Positions 51,182 through 63,881 of a DNA stretch of 64,000 bases are shown here, piece by piece. The translations under genes and the position numbers were made by a program. The stretch lies in NCBI GenBank assembly GCA_004009845.1, contig RMBW01000006.1, forward strand, positions 496,001 to 560,000, in the 5' to 3' direction. Under the pieces are notes generated by a model. It made no database searches, was not told the origin of the DNA, and was given only the letters and a program-made list of their open reading frames with translations. This DNA is from Davidsoniella eucalypti. Taxonomy: Eukaryota > Ascomycota > Sordariomycetes > Microascales > Ceratocystidaceae. Within the stretch, counting starts at the first letter, position 1. Each line of letters opens with the position of its first letter.

Positions 51182-53412
51182 TTAACCCTGGAACTCAGTG
51201 ACCTTGTTCTCCTCCCACTTGCCAGAAACCAGAGCCAGAGGGACAATGCCGCTGACGTGCATGTCGGGACCGAAGATGTGAGCGTTCAAGCCCAGCTCGG
51301 TGGTGGCGGCCTTCATGGTCTTGAGACCTTCCTGGTAGTTGGGACCAGCACGACGAACCCAGATCTGGACATTGTGCTCCTTCAGCTTGGGAGCGAAGTC
51401 CCGAAGAGCACGAATCACACCCTTGAAAGTGGATGCGACGTTGGTGAAGTTGGCGATACCACCTACAATAGAGACAAAAAAGTTAGATAGATGATCGAAG
51501 GGAAGACGAATATGTATAGTGTGAAGACCTACCGCCAATGAAAAGGACCTTGCCCTTCTCGTTCTTGGGGGCGCGCAGCATAAGATCCAGAACAGTGCGA
51601 GTGTAGTGGTATGTCTGCGATTCGGTGGGAGCACCAGAGTACTCGCCGTAATTGGCAACTGTTATGGATAGAAAAATCAGCAATGTAAACAAATAAAAGG
51701 AAATAAACATCGGAACAAGGAACTTACGCTCATCGGCAAATCCGCAAGATGCAATGGCATCGGCGTAAACAACCGAAGCACCACCACCAGCAACCAGAGT
51801 CCAGATACGGCCGGCACCGTTCAAGATGGTCAACTTCAGAGAAGCACCAGTCTTGGCATCAAGGTCGGCAATGTAAGCCTCCTCCTTGGAGAGCTCACGA
51901 CCGAAGGGAGCGGGGAAATCCATGGGAGGGCCAGCGTCAATGTTGACCTTCTGGCCGTTAGTAGAGGCAACAGCGGTGATGCCCAGGGCGGCGGGCGAGC
52001 GGGCAATGGCCCACTTGACACCGCACTCGTGGTCGGCGGTGGAGTCAAGCTTGGCAGCCATGTCCAGGAAGTGGACGGAAGCCTCAGTGCGGGCCTCGTT
52101 GGGGATGACAACCAGAGGGTTGATCTCCAGGTAAGTGAACTGGCACTCCACATAGACAGCGTACAGTCTGGTGATGAAGTCCACCACTAAATAGTTGTTA
52201 GAATGCTGAATGAATGGTATAGAGACAAGCAAACTTACGGATGTTGTGGAGACCAGCGGGAATCTTTTTGAGAAGAGTGCTGGCAATCTCGTCGTTGGAG
52301 GGGTACTCCGCGAGATCAACTGGGATCAGCAGCTTCTCGGCCTTGGCATCGACATCACCGACATCAACACCACCCTCGTGAGTGAAGAGAATCCAATCAC
52401 CCTATTTATAAGAGCTGTTAGCAAAGGATGTTCTCGAAAATGTCCGAGAGACTTCTCCAATGCAAATGAAGAACCGAATGTTGATGATGAAAGGTAGAAC
52501 AAAATGATGACGAAACAACTATTCTGGAAGTCAAGGGCTTGTCACTCGACAAGTAAACATTCAAGCTCTGTTTTAGAAGTAAAATAGGCAAGACTAGAAA
52601 TGAGATAGCGTTGTAAAAATCTTGAGGATCGTCACAATTAATCTCCAGCTATAAAGAATAAGGTAGAAGTAGATACCTACAAATTATTAATGCACTAGTT
52701 ACGATGAACTAGTATATTGATTAACTTGAGGCATGCTTCCTACCTTAAATTAAGCAGAGGGAGATTAATTGTACGATTGTTGATTATAAAAACCTTGGAA
52801 ATAGGTCTATAGATCATGGCTATATAAATGGCCAGTGATAGTCCTTATTACTCAAGTTGCTAAGACATTGCATTGTGGGAATACTATCACGTATAAAGGC
52901 TATAAAACTTACGTCACGGACAGACATGATGTTGATGTAGTACTCAGTCTCCTGGGGGTGGGGGACGAAGGGCTCGACCTAAGATATATTGTGAGCATTG
53001 GCAAACATGAAAGCTATTGTAGGGAATATCAACATACCAAGAAGTGTCTTAGAACACCAGAAGTGTGCTCGACAACCTGCTCCTTACCAGCACGAGCGGC
53101 AACCCACTCGCGGGCCTCAGCCCAGGTCTTGTTGAGGGCCAGAAGGCCACTCTTACCTCTACGCTTGATCAGCTGGTCGGGCTTCGCGACGAACTTGGCG
53201 CCGGGGGCCAGGAGCCAAGGGTAGGTGGACTCAGCCTGGGACAGGATGGTTTCGATGCTCTCGCCCTCAGAGAAGTGAAGAGTGGCAAGCTTGGAGGGGG
53301 GGTTGTGAGTAGTGGGAGCGGGAAGAGGGCTGGGCTTGATCACCGGCGAGCGGGTGAGATGGTAGTTAACGATGGCCTTGCCATCAGCCTCGAAGATCGA
53401 CTTGGCGGACAT
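51182..53412 (-). CDS. ATP-citrate lyase subunit 2 (ATP-grasp, citrate-binding subunit)
   Basis: Six exons, 53412-53038, 52978-52913, 52401-52239, 52186-51728, 51658-51533 and 51462-51182, give 489 aa, the usual size of fungal ACL2. Introns are 59, 511, 52, 69 and 70 nt. The protein matches the N-terminal half of animal ACLY: an ATP-grasp domain with KFVAKPDQLIKRRGKSG and DWILFTHEGGVDVGDVDAK, YLEINPLVV, and the citrate/CoA-ligase-like domain with WTLVAGGGASVVYADAI, GEYSGAPTESQTYHYTRT and IGGGIANFTNVASTFKG. With ACL1 it cleaves citrate to acetyl-CoA and oxaloacetate in the cytosol using ATP and CoA, feeding lipid synthesis and protein acetylation. Every junction was placed by restoring these conserved blocks. 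It is divergent from ACL1 across 5.4 kb. Codon bias is strong, as in ACL1. Confidence 0.96.
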
Positions 53413-54645
53413 TTTGTTTGTGTGATGAAAACAGCGGTTGAAGCGAAAGAAGAGTGTTGGGTTGTTGAGTATCGTAGTTTTGGAGAGTTGTAGATGAAGA
53501 AGAAGAAGAAAAGAGATCTAGAGACGCTGGAGATATAAATAAATGGTTAGCAGGTTTGTTTTTGTCTACCTTCTTAGAGACGGAAGGAACACACGCAAGC
53601 TCTTTCTTAAAATCGATATCTCGATGTTTTGATGCTGGAGAGTAACGGCAGTTGCTAGAAGGTGGAAGGGGGAACGAACATCAATAAACAAGACGCATAA
53701 GCAACAGACAGCAAGGTAAGTGGGTATTGTCAAGGTACAATTAGGATAGTGGATTTCTAGCACCTCATTTGAGCAAGTATCAAAAGGTCAAGAAAAAGAA
53801 GCGGAAAGGAAAGAAAGAAAGACTCTTGCGAGGTCGGGGCGGGTCTCGTGAATATTTCAAGCAACAAACAGGCTTCTAGATGAAAGCGAGAATGAAATCG
53901 AGCTTCAGTCTGGGATTGCGGGGTGGAAAATGCATCAAGTGGAATAGTGGTCAAGGGAAAGGAGGGGTGTTGTGTCAGTGCTTGAACCCAACTGAAGGTT
54001 CTGTAAGTAAGCACTGTAATATAGGGCCATGGCTCCCAAGCAGAACAGACCACCAATCAACCAATGTACCGCACCAAAATTACACTCAGGTTATAGGAAC
54101 AGCGGATAAGGTATTGCATTGCTTAAACTGTGAGGTATGAGAGCATATACACAACAGATATGATGGCAGTATCGATAGCTCGTAGGGAATGATCAACAAT
54201 GTATAAGGAAACATCAACAGTAAACAACAAAACAACACCAGGAACAACAGAAACAACAACAATGGGATAGGAAGTAACTTACCTACGAGGCAGACACAGA
54301 CAGCACGAGTAAGAACGTGACCTATCGAGGAAACAGAGAATGAGCAAGGAAAAGGAAAACACAAAAAAAACAGAAAATGGAAAATGGGAAGGGGAAGAAA
54401 GTGTTTTGATAAGACTGTCGGAATAACAAGGAAGGCCGGGCTGGACTCACTTTCAGTAAGCTTGACCAAGAAAACAGGGACAAGTCACAATGACCAAATA
54501 GAGAAGCAAAGCCAAAAGAGAGAGAGAGAAGACACTGGGGAAGAGAAGCTTTGAGAGAGATGTTGGTCCAACAAAGAGCCCAGCAAACGCAAGTGTAGAA
54601 CTGCAAAAAGATGGCAAAGGAGGGGCAGGGAATGGTTGGCTAAGG

Positions 54646-54653
54646 CCAATTGG
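54646..54653. promoter_or_regulatory. Palindromic CCAATTGG (two overlapping CCAAT boxes)
   Basis: CCAAT is present on both strands, and a further ATTGG lies near 54730. In fungi such boxes bind the HAP/CBC complex. Occupancy is not shown by sequence alone. Confidence 0.3.
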
Positions 54654-55174
54654 TCGATGGCCAACGGGTTGAAATAATCAATGGCCGATGGATGGGGGGA
54701 TGAGGATGAAGATTGATGGGGCCGTCCTAGATTGGCGACACAGTGCGTGAAAACGCACCGCCATGAACTAGCCGTTGGGCCAAGACGAAAGCCGCAGCGC
54801 AGCCGAAAAATCCAGGCAGACTAACATTTGATGGCCAAAAAGAGATACAGGTAGGCTAGTCAGACAAAGTTGGACAGTCAGAGACAAGTCGTTAATCACT
54901 AGCCACTAGCTTAGGCTAAGCTAGACCGTGGTTGCGCTTACACATAACAGAACATCCCTTATGATTATCTGGAATACATACGAGAGCAAAAGAAAACAAT
55001 ACTAGTGGCTTAATTCACAATGTGTACAACTAGGTATAATCGGATGGGCCACAAGCAAAGGTTCCGACCGTAAGACAACGAACGGGGTCCGTCGGGAACA
55101 AAGCGAATCAAGGGCTTGTCCGGATAATCGAGGGACAATCTTGACAATCTTGCTGCAGGTACTGCAACAGGTAC

Positions 55175-55204
55175 TGCAATATAGTGCAATATAGTGCAAT
55201 ATAG
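55175..55204. repeat. 10-bp tandem repeat, three exact units
   Basis: TGCAATATAG repeated three times, preceded by two partial relatives (GGTACTGCAA). Confidence 0.9.
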
Positions 55205-58200
55205 TAACCATTAGGCTTTGCAACCCTCTAAACTTTACTCTATAGGCGACACTTGGCCCTCTAGGGTACAGAGTTGGCCGCATCGTTCCGGACAAAGGAA
55301 GAGGGGGGAACAATCTTAGGCCTGTTTGGTGGATTTTTACCGCACCATCTCGCGTCTTATTGGTGGCTCAACAGAGCAAGACAGAAAGTGCAAGCGCAGC
55401 CCTGTTAGTCCAACTATTTGCAAGCTAAGCTCAAGCCCGCTAACAGCGCTTTCATGATCTGAAAGCAATGTTGTCTCCCGATCTACATCTATGATCAGCG
55501 GATAGTCTCAAGCCATTGGAGTAAGTATGGTATCAAGCAAGAAATCAAACTGCCTGATCTGAGTCGAAGCTTGACCTTTCGGGCTTCAAGACGAGTCGCT
55601 CGCTCTCTCGCTCTCTGCCGCTTGTCGCCCCCGCTTTCTTTGGGTTATTCTGCCTGTTGGGCTTTCTTTCATTTTGTTGCCCTTTCGACCTCCCACTTCG
55701 CCTATATTTGTCATTTACGGACATTCGATGGGGGAAATTATTCCATCACATCTTTTGACTCGGGCCCTAGTGGGCAGCAACTGGTTCAACGGGCCTTGCA
55801 CTCCTCCGAAGCGATACAATACTGCACTGTTACGGTAACGATATAAGTACAACTTGGGATATCTCTGGGCTTCGCAATGCAAGTACCGAAGAGATTCGTT
55901 TGCTGTAACCATGCGACAGTCTCGGAAGGATGAACATCTACGGCTCTGCTCTCCAACTGTGAGACGTTGGCGCTGTGATGCGATTAAACGTGTTCGTACA
56001 TGATCAGCTAAGCTAGTTGCCATCACAGGTCAAAGCCTGCCAAGCTATGACACCATAGCAAACATATCAAAAGCTCGGCTCGAATGCGTTTACGCTTTCC
56101 TTGTTCGCCTGAATAAAATGGACAACTGAGGCGAAGCCCGTCAACGCTACGCATTGTCGTGACAAAGGGGAAAGGGGCTAGATTAAGCAAGTTCTTGTAC
56201 CCTATTCGTGTGCCGGACAGTATCGAAAAGACGCCTAGTTAGTCAAAAGTACTAGCCGCCAATCGTAGTGATGACAATTGATGACTGACTGCTGTGACCT
56301 CCCCGGATTACGCTTCTTCTATGATTACTCCACGGGCAGGATATATCACGGTTTAGCTCCATCACATAACGAGCTTTTAGATTGTGTGACCAGCGGCTGG
56401 CAGTATGTAGTGGTATATGCATTTGTAATATGTAACTAACACCCGTGGACCCTGGTTTAGGCTTTGGTTTTTAGCCGACTGCGACCACTTGAGGAAGCTA
56501 TGTAGCTAACGATACACGAGCTCACCGCCTTTGGCAACAAGTGGTACGGCTCTGTGCTTTGTTGCTTTGAGTGTGGATTGTTGGTTCTAGGAAACCATAT
56601 TTGATGCCGAGTCCGCATATTCTCAACCTCACAACGATTACGAACAAACCCAACTTGGTGGTCAGCGAGGACTAACTCGCAGATGGCAAAGAGCTTTGAT
56701 GGTGTTTATTGGTACAATGAAAAGAAATAAGCGCAAAAGACACGAATAATGATAGGTGGCATGGCGGGGCTAGTTCTTAGTAATAATGTTAAATCATCCC
56801 CCACAAGACATGCCATTCCGAGGCGCCAACGGAAGTACGAGCACCAAAGCGCAGCGAGCAAACACTTATGCCGACGCTGCCTTTCCTTGATGTTCCGCTT
56901 GTAAATAGACACTTGAAGCGAATGCCTTGGTAATGGAGGCCCAAAGCGACGACAGCTAACAACACACATATAAGCGGCCCGGGTTGAGGATTCTCTACCA
57001 CCAAGTCATCGTTATTGGGCTTCAATACCGTACTATGTCGGCTCTCTTGTGTCCATTCGTCCATTCATCCAGAATCAGTCGACTTTGGTTGGTGGGATGC
57101 TTTGCAGCGAAGAAGGAAAAATAATAAGCAAGCAATGAATGGCAAGCGACGCATAGACGGCCGGCCATATCCCACTTTTTACAATACAGATACAACCATG
57201 TTGTTTTCATTTTCAAGCCAACGCTGTTCTGGATCAATTGAAGGACGAGGTGGCTGGTCTGTAGGGAAAAATGTACGAATTAAACTCAGCCTAGACGCTT
57301 GATACATGTCTGGTCTCTAGGAAGGCTTTCCCCAGATTGCAAGTCCGACGTCCCTCGTCATCTTTGATCCGGTGACTTGACTTGGCCAAGCTGCGATAAG
57401 CAAGCTCAGACCTTGCATGCTTCAGCTTGCCGCTTATGGTCCGGTCAATGACGACTTCATCTCACACTCACTCATCAGCCCAGGCCAGTCCGGGCTGGTT
57501 AAACTCACCAACGGCTTGCTTTGTTGCCCAAGGGCTCGTCTGCCAACCAATCATCGCGAGCTAACAACACCTTCCACGCACAGTTTCTCACGATGCAGCT
57601 GCTTCTTACGCTTAATGCTTACTTGGTTGTACTTGGTTAGCCCAAGAAGGAAATCCTCCGCGCCCCACTGCGCCAACGGCTCTTTGGGCTTATACATATG
57701 TAGCGTTGTGTTGTGTTGTTGTCGCAGTCGATCACATCTCACTGATTCCATAATTTAAATCGTAGATAGCCAACATGCAACCCCCTGCGTACAGTGCCAA
57801 CAATTTTCCGCCCTTCCTTTGTCCCCGCCAACAATATCCTCCCTTCTGCCCCTCCTCCAGATTGTCCGTCCATCCATCTGGCCTGGACCGAACCCGAGCC
57901 ATGTGAGAGGCGTTATAGTTGTGATTATAGCAGTGGTAGTAGGTCGTGGTAGTATTATAGTCACAAAAATCATGGTCTGAGAAGTCAGGGATGCTGTTTG
58001 AAGTCCCGGCGCCCAGCTGTGCACTACACGCCGCCGGACTGTCAACCTAGGGCCTAAAGTTATTGAGCTATCGCTTCCCCAACTCACCTCCCAACATCTT
58101 TCTATCTCGATGTTCCCCGTTCTCTCCCGCTTTTGTTTTCCTCTTCTTTTCGTATCTCATTTGATTCTCCTGCTTCCGCACTTGACTGTAGTATCAAATC

Positions 58201-58830
58201 TCTGCCTATACTAATGGTCTGCCTTTGCAATTGACTGTTTTACTACTAGCATTTGGATCTATTTATTTGTTTGTTGACGTCCTTAGCATCAATATCCCTA
58301 CAAGGTAAGAACAATAGCCCACTATAATATACATCAAGGAAACAGCAACAAAAGTGCCCCTCTATTCTACGAAATGCCCCTCTATTTTGATTTCCAGGCT
58401 CCATAACAAAGAAATAAACAAGCTATCTAGGTAACTACTTAGGCTGTAGGGTCCTGTATTAGCACTATAAACTTGTTGCGAGCTCGGCTTTTTCTATAAT
58501 TCCCACTCTCTTCTCTCTCTCTCTCCTCTACATCCCGTGTCGACAAGCCAAGCTCTCAAAGACGCTCTCTTCGCTTCCAGTTCTTTTTCGTCTCCGATCT
58601 CCTCTTCTTTTCCCCCTTCGCAAGCTTCCAAGCCTTCACAAGCTGCTCTTCCCTTGCTCCATTTTTTTCATCTGGGATTCCAAGGCTTACAGTTTCTCTC
58701 TTCCTCTTCTTCTTTAACAGGTCCTACCTCTGCTGTCCTGAGCATCGTCGAAACCCCTCTTCGGCTTCCTTTTAAACCATCATACCTCTGAAGAACCACC
58801 CATACAAACACCACCCACCTATCCGTCATC

Positions 58831-60862
58831 ATGGTTGCCACCGCTGGCGGTCTGTCGGCCAACGACAATATCACGCGCTTCGGCGCCCCTAGCCGGCCTC
58901 TGAGCCCTCTGCCTGAACATGCTCTGTTCACTGACAAGACTCGCTGCTTCGTCTACGGTCTGCAGCCCCGTGCCGTCCAGGGCATGCTGGACTTTGACTT
59001 CATCTGCAAGCGTAAGACTCCCTCTGTCGCTGGCATCATCTACACCTTTGGTGGCCAGTTCGTCTCCAAGATGTACTGGGGCACCAGCGAGACTCTCCTG
59101 CCCGTCTACCAGGAAGTCAGCAAGGCCATAGCCAAGCACCCCGAAGTTGACGTTGTTGTCAACTTTGCTTCTTCACGTAGTGTCTACAGCTCTACTCTGG
59201 AGCTCATGGAAAACCCCCAGATCAAGACCATCGCCATCATTGCCGAGGGTGTCCCCGAGCGTGTAAGTGAACCTAGCTTCAAGAGTATCAAACTCATCGT
59301 ACAGCTACTAATGCTTCCCTCCATATCTATAGCGCGCCCGTGAGATTGCCCACATTGCCCAGAAGAAGGGCGTTACCATCATTGGTCCTGCCACCGTCGG
59401 TGGTATCAAGCCCGGCTGCTTCAAGATCGGTAACACCGGTGGTATGATGGATAACATTGTTGCTTCCAAGCTGTACCGCAAGGGCTCTGTTGGCTACGTC
59501 TCCAAGTCTGGCGGTATGTCCAACGAGCTCAACAACATTGTTGCCCAGGTCACCGACGGTGTCCACGAGGGTGTTGCCATTGGTGGTGACCGTTACCCCG
59601 GTACCACCTTTATTGACCACCTACTCCGTTACCAGGCCGATCCCGAGTGCAAGATCCTGCTGCTTCTGGGTGAGGTAGGTGGTGTTGAAGAGTACAAGGT
59701 CATCAAGGCTGTCGAGGACGGCATCATCACCAAGCCCGTTGTTGCCTGGGCTATCGGTACTTGCGCCAGCATGTTCAAGACTGAGGTTCAGTTCGGTCAC
59801 GCTGGTGCTTTCGCCAACTCCGACCTAGAGACCGCCGTTGCCAAGAACCAGAAGATGCGCGAAGCTGGCTTCCACGTCCCCAAGACCTTCGAGGAGCTTC
59901 CCGAAGTCCTGAAGGAGGTCTACGATAACCTTGTTGCCAATGGCACCATCAAGCCTTCTGCTGAGCCTGCCGTTCCCAAGATCCCCATGGATTACTCCTG
60001 GGCTCAGGAGCTGGGTCTCATCCGTAAGCCCGCTGCCTTCATCTCCACTATCTCTGATGATCGTGGTCAGGAGCTGCTGTACGCTGGCATGCCCATCTCG
60101 GATGTGTTCAAGGAGGAGATTGGTATCGGCGGTGTCATGTCCTTGCTTTGGTTCCGTCGTCGCCTTCCCAACTACGCCTCCAAGTTCCTAGAGATGGTTC
60201 TCATGCTCACTGCCGACCACGGTCCGGCTGTCTCTGGTGCCATGAACACCATCATCACCACTCGTGCTGGCAAGGATCTTATCAGCGCTCTAGTGTCTGG
60301 TCTGTTGACCATTGGTTCTCGTTTCGGTGGTGCTCTGGACGGTGCCGCTGAGGAGTTCACCAAGGCTTTCGACAAGGGCCTGTCTCCCCGTGACTTCGTC
60401 GATGGCATGCGTAAGGCCAACAAGCTGATTCCTGGCATCGGCCACAGAATCAAGTCCCGCAACAACCCGGATCTGCGTGTTGAGCTTGTCAAGGACTACG
60501 TCAAGGCCAACTTCCCCACTCACAAACTTCTCGACTACGCTCTTGCTGTTGAGACCGTGACCACTTCCAAGAAGGATAACCTGATTCTGAACGTTGACGG
60601 TTGCATTGCTGTCTGCTTCGTGGATCTTGTCCGCAACTGCGGTGCTTTCTCTCCTGAAGAGGCTGAGGACTACCTGAAGATGGGTGTTCTGAACGGTCTC
60701 TTCGTCCTAGGTCGCTCGATCGGTCTGATTGCCCACTACCTTGATCAGAAGCGTCTGCGTACTGGTCTGTACCGCCACCCTTGGGATGATATCACTTACC
60801 TGCTGCCCAACCTCAGCAACGGCCCCCCTGGTGCCGAGGGCAGAGTGGAGGTGACGATCTAA
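58831..60862 (+). CDS. ATP-citrate lyase subunit 1 (CoA-ligase/citrate synthase-like subunit)
   Basis: Two exons, 58831-59262 and 59333-60862, with a 70-nt intron between VPER and RAREIAH, give 653 aa, normal for fungal ACL1. It matches the C-terminal half of ACLY: a CoA-binding/ligase region with YTFGGQFVSKMYWG, the phosphohistidine motif EVQFGHAGAFAN (after AIGTCASMFK), and the citrate-synthase-like domain with MLTADHGPAVSGAMNT, SRFGGALDGAA and KLIPGIGHRIKS. The His in FGHAGA accepts phosphate from ATP before transfer to citrate. It acts with ACL2 as one cytosolic complex, and head-to-head placement with ACL2 suggests coordinated transcription. The start at 58831 is the first ATG before the conserved N-terminus. 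Codon use is strongly biased, indicating high expression. Confidence 0.97.
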
Positions 60863-61755
60863 AGAAAATGGACAGTTCGGCGAGAGAAGTCGAAAATTGG
60901 TTGGCTTAGTCTGGATAGGAAGCAAATGTCTATCTTCATTGTCTCTCCACAAAGCCTGCACAGGAATAAACGGTTTGAATTATAGGATCATCGTGGGATG
61001 TATGCTACTATGCTTGGCTTTTGTTTTGTGTTTTTTTTTAAGTTTACAATTTTTTTACGGTTGTCTGCCAGTTGCCGTCACCAACCAAGTCACGAAAGTT
61101 TGATTATGGAAAGAAGAGTAAATACGGGGAGAAGGCTGAAATGGCGAATCACGGGGGATGAATGGAAATGAAGGATGGAACGTGACGTCTACCAAGCATG
61201 TCTTTGATAGTGGCAAAGTAGTTCACTTATGAGATTTAAAGTAATAACTGATATTTGTTAATGACTCTTAAATATGCATTATTAGCACATTGTGTTTGTG
61301 ATATTTTAATGATATTTTACATGATTTCTGTCGTTTTATTACACGTTGGAGCCGGTTACACAATCGGTAATAATTATATAGGTCACGTGCATAAATGGTG
61401 GGGGCGTTGAGGTCATGATAAAGTAAGCTCCGCCAAATATTTCCCGGCAACTCAAGAGAACTTGAAGCGATTGATTGAACAAGCAATCATTGCGACAAAA
61501 GCTGAATCGACAGCAACAGTGGATGTACGTTAATTTTATATGTGCGATGATATTTGGTCTTACAGTAGTTGTCTTCCTTCAGGATAACTAACTTCTTTTC
61601 GGTATAGAACTCTACTCACTATCGACAACAACACGAACCCTGATCACCATAGTTGTTGGCACGACGAAGCAAGCATCATATCCATAGCCGCGGTTGCTTT
61701 CTCTTTTTTTTTTCAATTTCCCCTCAACCTACAACAACCTTGACACACCGAGCCA
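60863..61755. other. Intergenic ACL1 / uL30m gene
   Basis: AT-rich 3' flank of ACL1 and promoter of the ribosomal protein gene. Nothing else was recognised. Confidence 0.55.
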
Positions 61756-62019
61756 ATGAGCTTCTTCCAAGTCACACTACGGCGATCGGCCATCGGTCTA
61801 CCGAAACGGACGCGCGGTGTCCTCGCAGCTCTCGGTCTACGCAAGCGCGAACAAATCGTATTTCATCCAGCAGCGCCAGAGTTTGTGGGCATGATTATGA
61901 AAGTTAAGGAACTCGTCAATGTCAAAGAGGTTCCTCGGGCACTCTTGCATTCTGAAATCAAGCAGGCACGGACGCCGGCTACGGGTTTCGTCAAGGTTGG
62001 AAGCACGAGAGAGATATAA
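61756..62019 (+). CDS. Mitochondrial ribosomal protein uL30m (yeast MRPL33 type)
   Basis: A single exon encodes 87 aa. MSFFQVTLRRSAIGLPKRTRG opens the uL30 fold (strand, then the conserved Ser-Ala-Ile-Gly-Leu-Pro turn), followed by LAALGLRKREQIVFHP and GMIMKVKELVNVKEV, both characteristic of bacterial and mitochondrial L30. Short length and high basic content fit the yeast mitochondrial protein Mrpl33. It would be part of the mitochondrial large ribosomal subunit. The ATG at 61756 is immediately before the conserved strand; a second overlapping frame here is a shadow. A GA microsatellite begins eight bases after the stop codon. Confidence 0.9.
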   Translation: MSFFQVTLRRSAIGLPKRTRGVLAALGLRKREQIVFHPAAPEFVGMIMKVKELVNVKEVPRALLHSEIKQARTPATGFVKVGSTREI

Positions 62020-62634
62020 GGTAGAAGAGAGAGAGAGAGAGAGAGAGGTGGGGGATTGGATGGGTGTGCTAAAGCTAAGAATGGAAAGTGTATGATACTT
62101 CGTTCAAGAGGAAATATTCGGTTTTTTTATACTTTTTTTTTCCAATTCTATGCTGGGGATAAGTATATTAGCATATATATAACAATTTATTGCTTTCCCT
62201 TCCCATTTTCTTATACACATGTACTTATCAACAGTATACAAACTTCAATCATTAGAAACCGAACTTGGAAAATTAAAACACTACTAAGTTACATGTCTAT
62301 TTTCACCAAGAAAACATAGAACAGAAGAAAAATATGGAAAAAGAGAAAAGATGAAAGATGAAAACACAAAAAAAAAAAACATCGCTAGCAGTATATAAAA
62401 CAAAACTGTATCAAAAGAAAACATAGTTGTGAACCTCTGATTCATGGTTAATAATATCAGAGAAGTGGCCAGAAATGAGAAGCAAGAGAGACGAGGAAAA
62501 GGCAACCTCATAGCATAAATCGGGTGAAAGGAATAAAGAGAGAGAAAGAAAAGGCAAGCCTACAACCGTGTAATGATACGGTGTTCCTCTTTTCTTGTTT
62601 TTGTCGTTGTTGGGGTACGTTTTTGGTCTCTTCT
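62020..62634. other. Convergent 3' region, uL30m gene / EAF3
   Basis: AT-rich 3' UTR DNA of two convergent genes, with a GA microsatellite directly after the uL30m stop. No other feature was seen. Confidence 0.55.
62027..62047. repeat. GA dinucleotide microsatellite, 21 bp
   Basis: Uninterrupted GA repeat in the presumed 3' UTR of the uL30m gene. Confidence 0.95.
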
Positions 62635-63881
62635 CTACACCTGTCCCAACTTGGCCTGCTCGACATACTCAACTGAAGGCGATTCGTAGTCCTTAGTGAA
62701 ATACTTTTGCGCATTGCGGCCTAGCCATATAGAGAACTTGAGTAGTTCTTCGCGCAGACGAGCTACAGATTGCTGATCCATGTTGGTCTGGGCAACGAGT
62801 TCAGGCAGTGATACTACATGTGAAGCATTAGTCTCGGAAGATACAGAAGGGGGTATAAAAGGAAGGGCAACTAGTTGGTCAAGAGCTTACCAAGAAGACG
62901 CGCAAGATGTTCAGCGCCGTATGTGTCACAGGGCCCGGTATATTTCTCCGAGCCGCCTTCCCATAGTTTGACCATATCATGATACTGCGGTCTCTCAAAT
63001 CTAACAGTGGCGAAATTGTCAGTAACCAATTCTCTCTCTCTCTCTCTCTGCTTGCTCAAGCGTGGTCTGTGGCATTACCTGTATAGCAGAATCTTGCTAA
63101 GAGCCTTTTCAAAGTACTCACGAAGACCAGCGACCACTTCGTACAAAATGTCGAGGTTCGCCGAGTTCTCCTCGAGTTCCTTCTTCGTCTTCTGTGCAGC
63201 CAGATAGTCATCCAGAATCTGTGATACAGGTTGTGGATTTGGCGTCGGCACCAACATGTAGTTCTTGGTGATATTTTCCCAGTCATCCACTAGTTGTGCC
63301 TTGATATGGTCTGCAATCGGCAGTTTAATCGACGGCCGCGCATGGAAGGCATCTTCCTGCTCAAGATCATAGTCACGTGCGCGCCGAGGACCGCGTCCAT
63401 GGGTAGTTCCACTACCACCCGCACCAGAACCGCCGTTTCCTCCCGCCGTGCTGGTGATGCGCTCTTCGCTACCGCGGGCACTGCTATCGGCGCGGTTAGA
63501 CTTCTTGCCGCCGAACCCGCCAACGGCCTTGAAGCCATTTCCAGCGCCACTGCCACCGCCTCCGCTGCCACCGTTGCCACCAGGGCCACCACCGCCGCCC
63601 ATACCACCGCTACCGCTGCCGTTCTTGAGAGAGAGATTCTTTGCTTGGGCCTGGAGCTGGTTGGCTAGCTCTCTGTTCTCTTCAGTGAACTTGCGCATGC
63701 GGTCGGACGTGACCCAGTCGTCCCAGGTGTTCTTCCAGCCCTTGTAATGGATCTTGAACTTCCATTCCCCCTGCGGACCTTTGACATCTAGCACTTTGGC
63801 TTCATAGAGCATCTCATGATGGAAACAAAGCACGCGCTCCTCCTTGACAAATGGAGAAACAGCTTGGCGAGAAGGGGCCAT
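62635..63881 (-). CDS. Eaf3/MRG15-type chromatin reader (NuA4 and Rpd3S subunit)
   Basis: Three exons, 63881-63079, 63000-62891 and 62813-62635, with introns of 78 and 77 nt, give 363 aa. The chromo-barrel domain occupies about 8-70 (VKEERVLCFHHEMLYEAKVL, KIHYKGWKNTWDDWV), with the aromatic residues used to read methylated H3K36. A Gly/Ser-rich linker follows (about 88-165, very Gly-rich at 90-118). The MRG domain runs from about 190 to the end (KLPIADHIKAQLVDDWE, RFERPQYHDM, SLPELVAQTNMDQQSVARLR). Eaf3 is shared by the NuA4 acetyltransferase and the Rpd3S deacetylase, linking both to transcribed chromatin. The start MAPSRQAVSPFVKEERV is the family start. The first intron contains a 19-bp TC/GA microsatellite (63031-63049). 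Confidence 0.94.
63031..63049. repeat. TC dinucleotide microsatellite in EAF3 intron 1
   Basis: Uninterrupted 19-bp TC repeat (GA on the transcript) inside the first intron of EAF3. Confidence 0.9.

Larger units (their letters stand above)
53413..58830. promoter_or_regulatory. 5.4 kb shared upstream region of ACL2 and ACL1
   Basis: No supported gene lies here. It contains CCAAT-box-like sites near 54646, a short tandem repeat at 55175, a 13-bp direct repeat (TGCCCCTCTATTC/T type) near 58355 and 58375, and a CT-rich tract near 58508-58528 close to ACL1. A donor-like site near 58302 (AAGGTAAGAA) and an acceptor-like TTTAACAG near 58720 suggest a spliced ACL1 leader. The middle (about 55-57.5 kb) has no recognised feature. 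Confidence 0.45.
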